DNA of 9,862 nucleotides from Flavobacteriales bacterium (GTDB taxonomy: Bacteria > Bacteroidota > Bacteroidia > Flavobacteriales > Flavobacteriaceae), in the NCBI GenBank assembly GCA_027003085.1, contig JALWYR010000272.1:1-9862 (forward strand), read 5' to 3'. Below the pieces are notes generated by a model. It did no database searches. It had not been told where the DNA came from and was given only the letters and a program-made list of their open reading frames with translations. Shown here piece after piece: positions 8,601-9,862 of the stretch (positions are counted from its first letter, which is position 1; every line of letters begins with the position of its first letter). A program made the translations under genes and the position numbers.

Positions 8601-8710
8601 CAAAAACTCATGGTGGGTTCGGCCGTTATGGCATAAACGATAAAAGCCGTCAGGAAAACCAGGATGCCGAAAAGCCGTTTGACAAAACGAAAATCGTTGA
8701 ATTTATTCAT
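5660..8710 (-). CDS. DUF2723 / GT117-type multi-pass membrane glycosyltransferase-like protein with helical C-terminus
   Basis: This 1016-residue protein is a typical Bacteroidota DUF2723 (PF11028) protein, a family placed with protein O-mannosyltransferase-like GT-C enzymes. Such enzymes use polyprenyl-linked sugar donors on the outer face of the inner membrane; the actual substrate is unknown. A first membrane helix (about 12-30) leads into the acidic loop EPTMSFWDAGEF with Asp38 and Glu41, the expected GT-C catalytic area, and GHPPGAP at 52-58. About ten further hydrophobic segments follow up to roughly residue 625. The soluble part contains the family block GDNDTFPLWYAQEVEGYRTD, then a TPR-like helical region rich in tyrosine and arginine at the end (about 870-1016). 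I prefer the ATG at 8708-8710 over a TTG two codons upstream. A TAAATTTG box lies 35 bp upstream. polA follows after 4 bp, so this gene probably carries the promoter for both. Confidence 0.9.
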   Translation of the reverse strand: MNKFNDFRFVKRLFGILVFLTAFIVYAITAEPTMSFWDAGEFISTSYKLQIGHPPGAPLYQMIGAIFSFFSPDKYHVAYLINLVSGFTSALAVLFIYLTVIELLTYYKPDDFKPSPAQSIALIGSGVVAALTLTFLDSFWFSAVEAEVYGPAAFLTALLFWLGLKWTRRIDSPRAGKWLVLISFVLGLSFGVHFLAILTIPAIGLLYFFKQYPKPTWKQFIWANIIVVLILVIIFKVLMPSVLKYFAALEIFFINNFHLPFHTGTLIAALILAYGFYRVLKYARQKEMGLVEMITLSFLYLLIGFSSWIMLPVRSNAHPPINENNPASARELLAYYNREQYGETHLFYGPYYTAYYYDLDAEQPYKDDKPKYEKDTVDGEYVIVNNYKKAKQNLSRTQKGLLPRMWDPASAENYNRIMGYRPGNKRKPSLLDNLVFFVKYQLNYMYWRYFLWNFVGRQDDIQGHLDNHGRWISGIPFIDNLRIPQKDLPSDYRNNPSRNVYYFLPLILGLIGMFFHYKRDWKTFYAVFVLFVFTGIAVIFYTNVRAFEPRERDYSVVLSFYTFTIWIGMGVYALYDWLKDKIKLDPKIWAFLVSLLSFFAVPMLLAKENWHDHDRSHKYSATEMAKAYLGSVQKNGVIFTVGDNDTFPLWYAQEVEGYRTDVKVSNTSLLGTDWYIDQMKNKTYKAKGLPITMPHEKYVYGTRDYIIYQPLTNDTLDIKKFLNNVLDDKEITQGQMGSYFINPNNGQKIYVYPTRYVRVPVNKENVLRYGIVAAKDSAKIVDEIILDLKGQTLYKSHLAMLDLLAHNDWKRPIYFSGGNFNDADYLWAKDYLQLDGLAYKLVPIRTKTNGYDLGRIDVDTMYRNLKKITFRNLNTGIYLDPETRRNSLIYRRAFYRLADSLLVKGDTTRAREIMDIITDKLPLKYTGYYYSAWDGIALYYRMGQKEKARQLARQLMDHYLEYLRYYNNMSRRQLREMGRDPEDKMMKLENTLRILQDYDKELFDEYSKQIQNFKIR

Positions 8711-8744
8711 GGACAAATCTTTTTTCGAAGTGATTGAAGTTTTA

Positions 8745-8752
8745 CAAATTTA
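8745..8752 (-). promoter_or_regulatory. Bacteroidota -7 promoter box (TAAATTTG) ahead of DUF2723-polA
   Basis: On the minus strand the sequence reads TAAATTTG, matching TAnnTTTG exactly, 34 bp before the DUF2723 ATG. The leader it would give is AT-rich, has no Shine-Dalgarno site and carries an A-rich stretch before the start, as is usual in this phylum. No convincing -33 TTG is visible. Confidence 0.6.
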
Positions 8753-8835
8753 GGGTTTTATTCGGTTGGTGTGAAGTTATCCGGTGGATATACGAAAGTA
8801 AGGAAAAAAAATTTTGTTTCGGGCATTGTTCTTTC

Positions 8836-8983
8836 GCGCCAGGGATGGGAGCGGTTATTCGGCGAAGGGGAAGGGCTTGGTTTGCCGCCGGCGGCGGGGG
8901 CTCGCAGCGCAAGAGACCACGGCGCCGGCAATTGGCAAATCGCCCTTGTCCGAGCCGCATTTGAGCGGACAGCCCGACGGCGC
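8836..8983. repeat. GC-rich structured intergenic element, copy 2
   Basis: GCGCC (8836-8840) and GGG (8842-8844) pair with CCC (8973-8975) and GGCGC (8979-8983). An internal loop sets GGAGCGG (8848-8854) against TGAGCGGA (8962-8969). Then CGGC (8860-8863) pairs with GCCG (8954-8957), AAGGGC (8871-8876) with GCCCTT (8942-8947), and TTTGCC (8881-8886) with GGCAAA (8934-8939). The 16-mers at 8887-8902 and 8914-8929 are identical to those of copy 1 at 2742-2757 and 2775-2790. The stems differ in sequence from copy 1 but stay paired, which favours a conserved structure. It lies between the miaA stop and the DUF2723 promoter. Confidence 0.6.
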
Positions 8984-8995
8984 CGGTGTTCGGCA

Positions 8996-9036
8996 CGCCA
9001 AGCGGAAGGACGCTCCGCCGGCCGAAGCGCTTGGCG
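8996..9036. repeat. Perfect 9-bp inverted repeat next to copy 2
   Basis: CGCCAAGCG (8996-9004) and CGCTTGGCG (9028-9036) are exact reverse complements around a 23-base GC-rich loop. As with copy 1, this hairpin lies on the side of the element nearest the upstream gene's 3' end (miaA). The rest of the gap, 9037-9095, is GC-rich with no reading frame or signal that I can support. Confidence 0.65.
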
Positions 9037-9095
9037 TTGGCGAAGCCGCCGAACCCGAGCGCCGGGGCGCCCGAAAAATAATTCTCTGTAAAAAC

Positions 9096-9862
9096 TTAGG
9101 GCTTGCCGTCGGCCCGGAGGTGTTCGCGGATGTAGGTTTCCACTTCGCCAGCCAGTTCAAGGGATGTATGGCGGGTGATGTCCCACCAACGAATGTGGGG
9201 ATTGCGACGGAACCAGGTGAGTTGGCGCTTGGCGTAGCGGCGGGTGTTTTTCTTGATTTCATCGATGACCTGTTGGCGAGTGGCACGGCCTTCGAAGTAG
9301 GGGAACCATTCGCGGTAGCCTACGGTTTGCAGTGCTTGCCGTTGGCGCCAAGGAAACAGTTGGCGCACTTCGTCTTCCAGGCCGCGGGCAATCATTTGTT
9401 CGGTGCGCTGTTCGATGCGCCGGTAGAGGGCCGGACGCGGTGCATCCAAGCCAATCCATAAGGAGCGGAAAGGGCGGTGAGCGGGTTTGCCCGTGCGAAA
9501 ATGACTGAACGGCTTGCCCGTGTGGCGGATAATTTCCAAGGCGCGCAGCACCCGGCGGGGGTTTTGACGGTCCACCCGGGCGTAGTAGGCGGGGTCGTGG
9601 CGTTGGAGTTCGTCCAGTAGCGGGCCGAGGCCGTGGGTTTGCAGTTCGGTTTCCAAGTGTTGGCGGATATGCGCGGGAATGTCGGGCATGGCATCCAAGC
9701 CCTGATTGACTGCTTGGAAATAGAGTCCCGTTCCTCCGGTCATTATTACCACGGGATAACGTTCGAAAAGCGTTTGGAGCCGTTCCAGGGCTTCGTGTTC
9801 GAAATCCTTGACGGTGTAGGGTTCGTGAATGCTGCGATGTTGTAGGAGGTGGTGGGTGATGC
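9096..9862 (-). CDS. miaA: tRNA dimethylallyltransferase MiaA, 5' end off window
   Basis: MiaA adds the dimethylallyl group to N6 of adenosine 37 in tRNAs that read codons starting with U. About 254 C-terminal residues are visible, and the family is about 300 long, so the P-loop and the first substrate loop lie beyond the right edge. Visible family blocks are HEPYTVKDFE near the edge, VVIMTGGTGLYFQAV, NPRRVLRALEI, RGLEDEVRQLFPW, QTVGYREWFPYFEG and KKNTRRYAKRQLTWFRRNP. The last two belong to the tRNA-binding and catalytic part. The frame is open to the edge; the GTG at 9750-9752 is internal. The stop at 9096-9098 is followed by T-rich then GC-rich sequence without a classical terminator. The 385-bp gap and the separate promoter of DUF2723 suggest miaA ends its own transcription unit. 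Confidence 0.95.
   Translation of the reverse strand, partial: ITHHLLQHRSIHEPYTVKDFEHEALERLQTLFERYPVVIMTGGTGLYFQAVNQGLDAMPDIPAHIRQHLETELQTHGLGPLLDELQRHDPAYYARVDRQNPRRVLRALEIIRHTGKPFSHFRTGKPAHRPFRSLWIGLDAPRPALYRRIEQRTEQMIARGLEDEVRQLFPWRQRQALQTVGYREWFPYFEGRATRQQVIDEIKKNTRRYAKRQLTWFRRNPHIRWWDITRHTSLELAGEVETYIREHLRADGKP

Noticed and set aside
8734..9461. Plus- and minus-strand frames across the miaA-DUF2723 gap
   Set aside because: They are explained by the GC-rich repeat, which lacks stop codons by composition, and partly by the antisense of miaA.

Overview
The window looks like a chromosome segment of a member of the Bacteroidota with fairly GC-rich core genes. The reasons are a DUF2723 (GT117-type) membrane glycosyltransferase, two perfect copies of the Bacteroidota -7 promoter box (TAAATTTG, consensus TAnnTTTG), little sign of Shine-Dalgarno sites, and the family flavour of the MiaA, PolA and type III Mod proteins. 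Every gene I can support lies on the minus strand, so the text follows genes from right to left.

Right to left: miaA (tRNA A37 dimethylallyltransferase, 5' end beyond the right edge); a GC-rich gap of about 385 bp with a structured repeat element and a promoter; a 1016-aa DUF2723 protein; polA, starting 4 bp after it and probably cotranscribed; a second GC-rich gap with another copy of the same structured element and another TAAATTTG box; then an accessory locus of a truncated RhuM-like protein, a short winged-helix protein and a type III restriction-modification methyltransferase (mod) that runs off the left edge.

The core genes look intact, but PolA has lost all the catalytic acids of its 3'-5' proofreading domain while keeping complete flap-nuclease and polymerase motifs. 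The accessory locus is damaged or switched off at three points. RhuM leaves its family after about 100 residues. The winged-helix gene is split by a perfect 10-bp tandem duplication. mod is split by a T7 tract after codon 29. The middle of mod, which matches the target-recognition domain, is far more AT-rich than the conserved parts around it, suggesting a swapped specificity domain. A res gene would be expected beyond the left edge.

The least explained signal is the pair of intergenic elements at 2690-2844 and 8836-8983. They share two identical 16-mers and the same fold, with paired positions that differ between copies in a compensatory way. Each is followed by a strong hairpin, and each sits just 3' of a minus-strand gene and just 5' of a TAAATTTG promoter.
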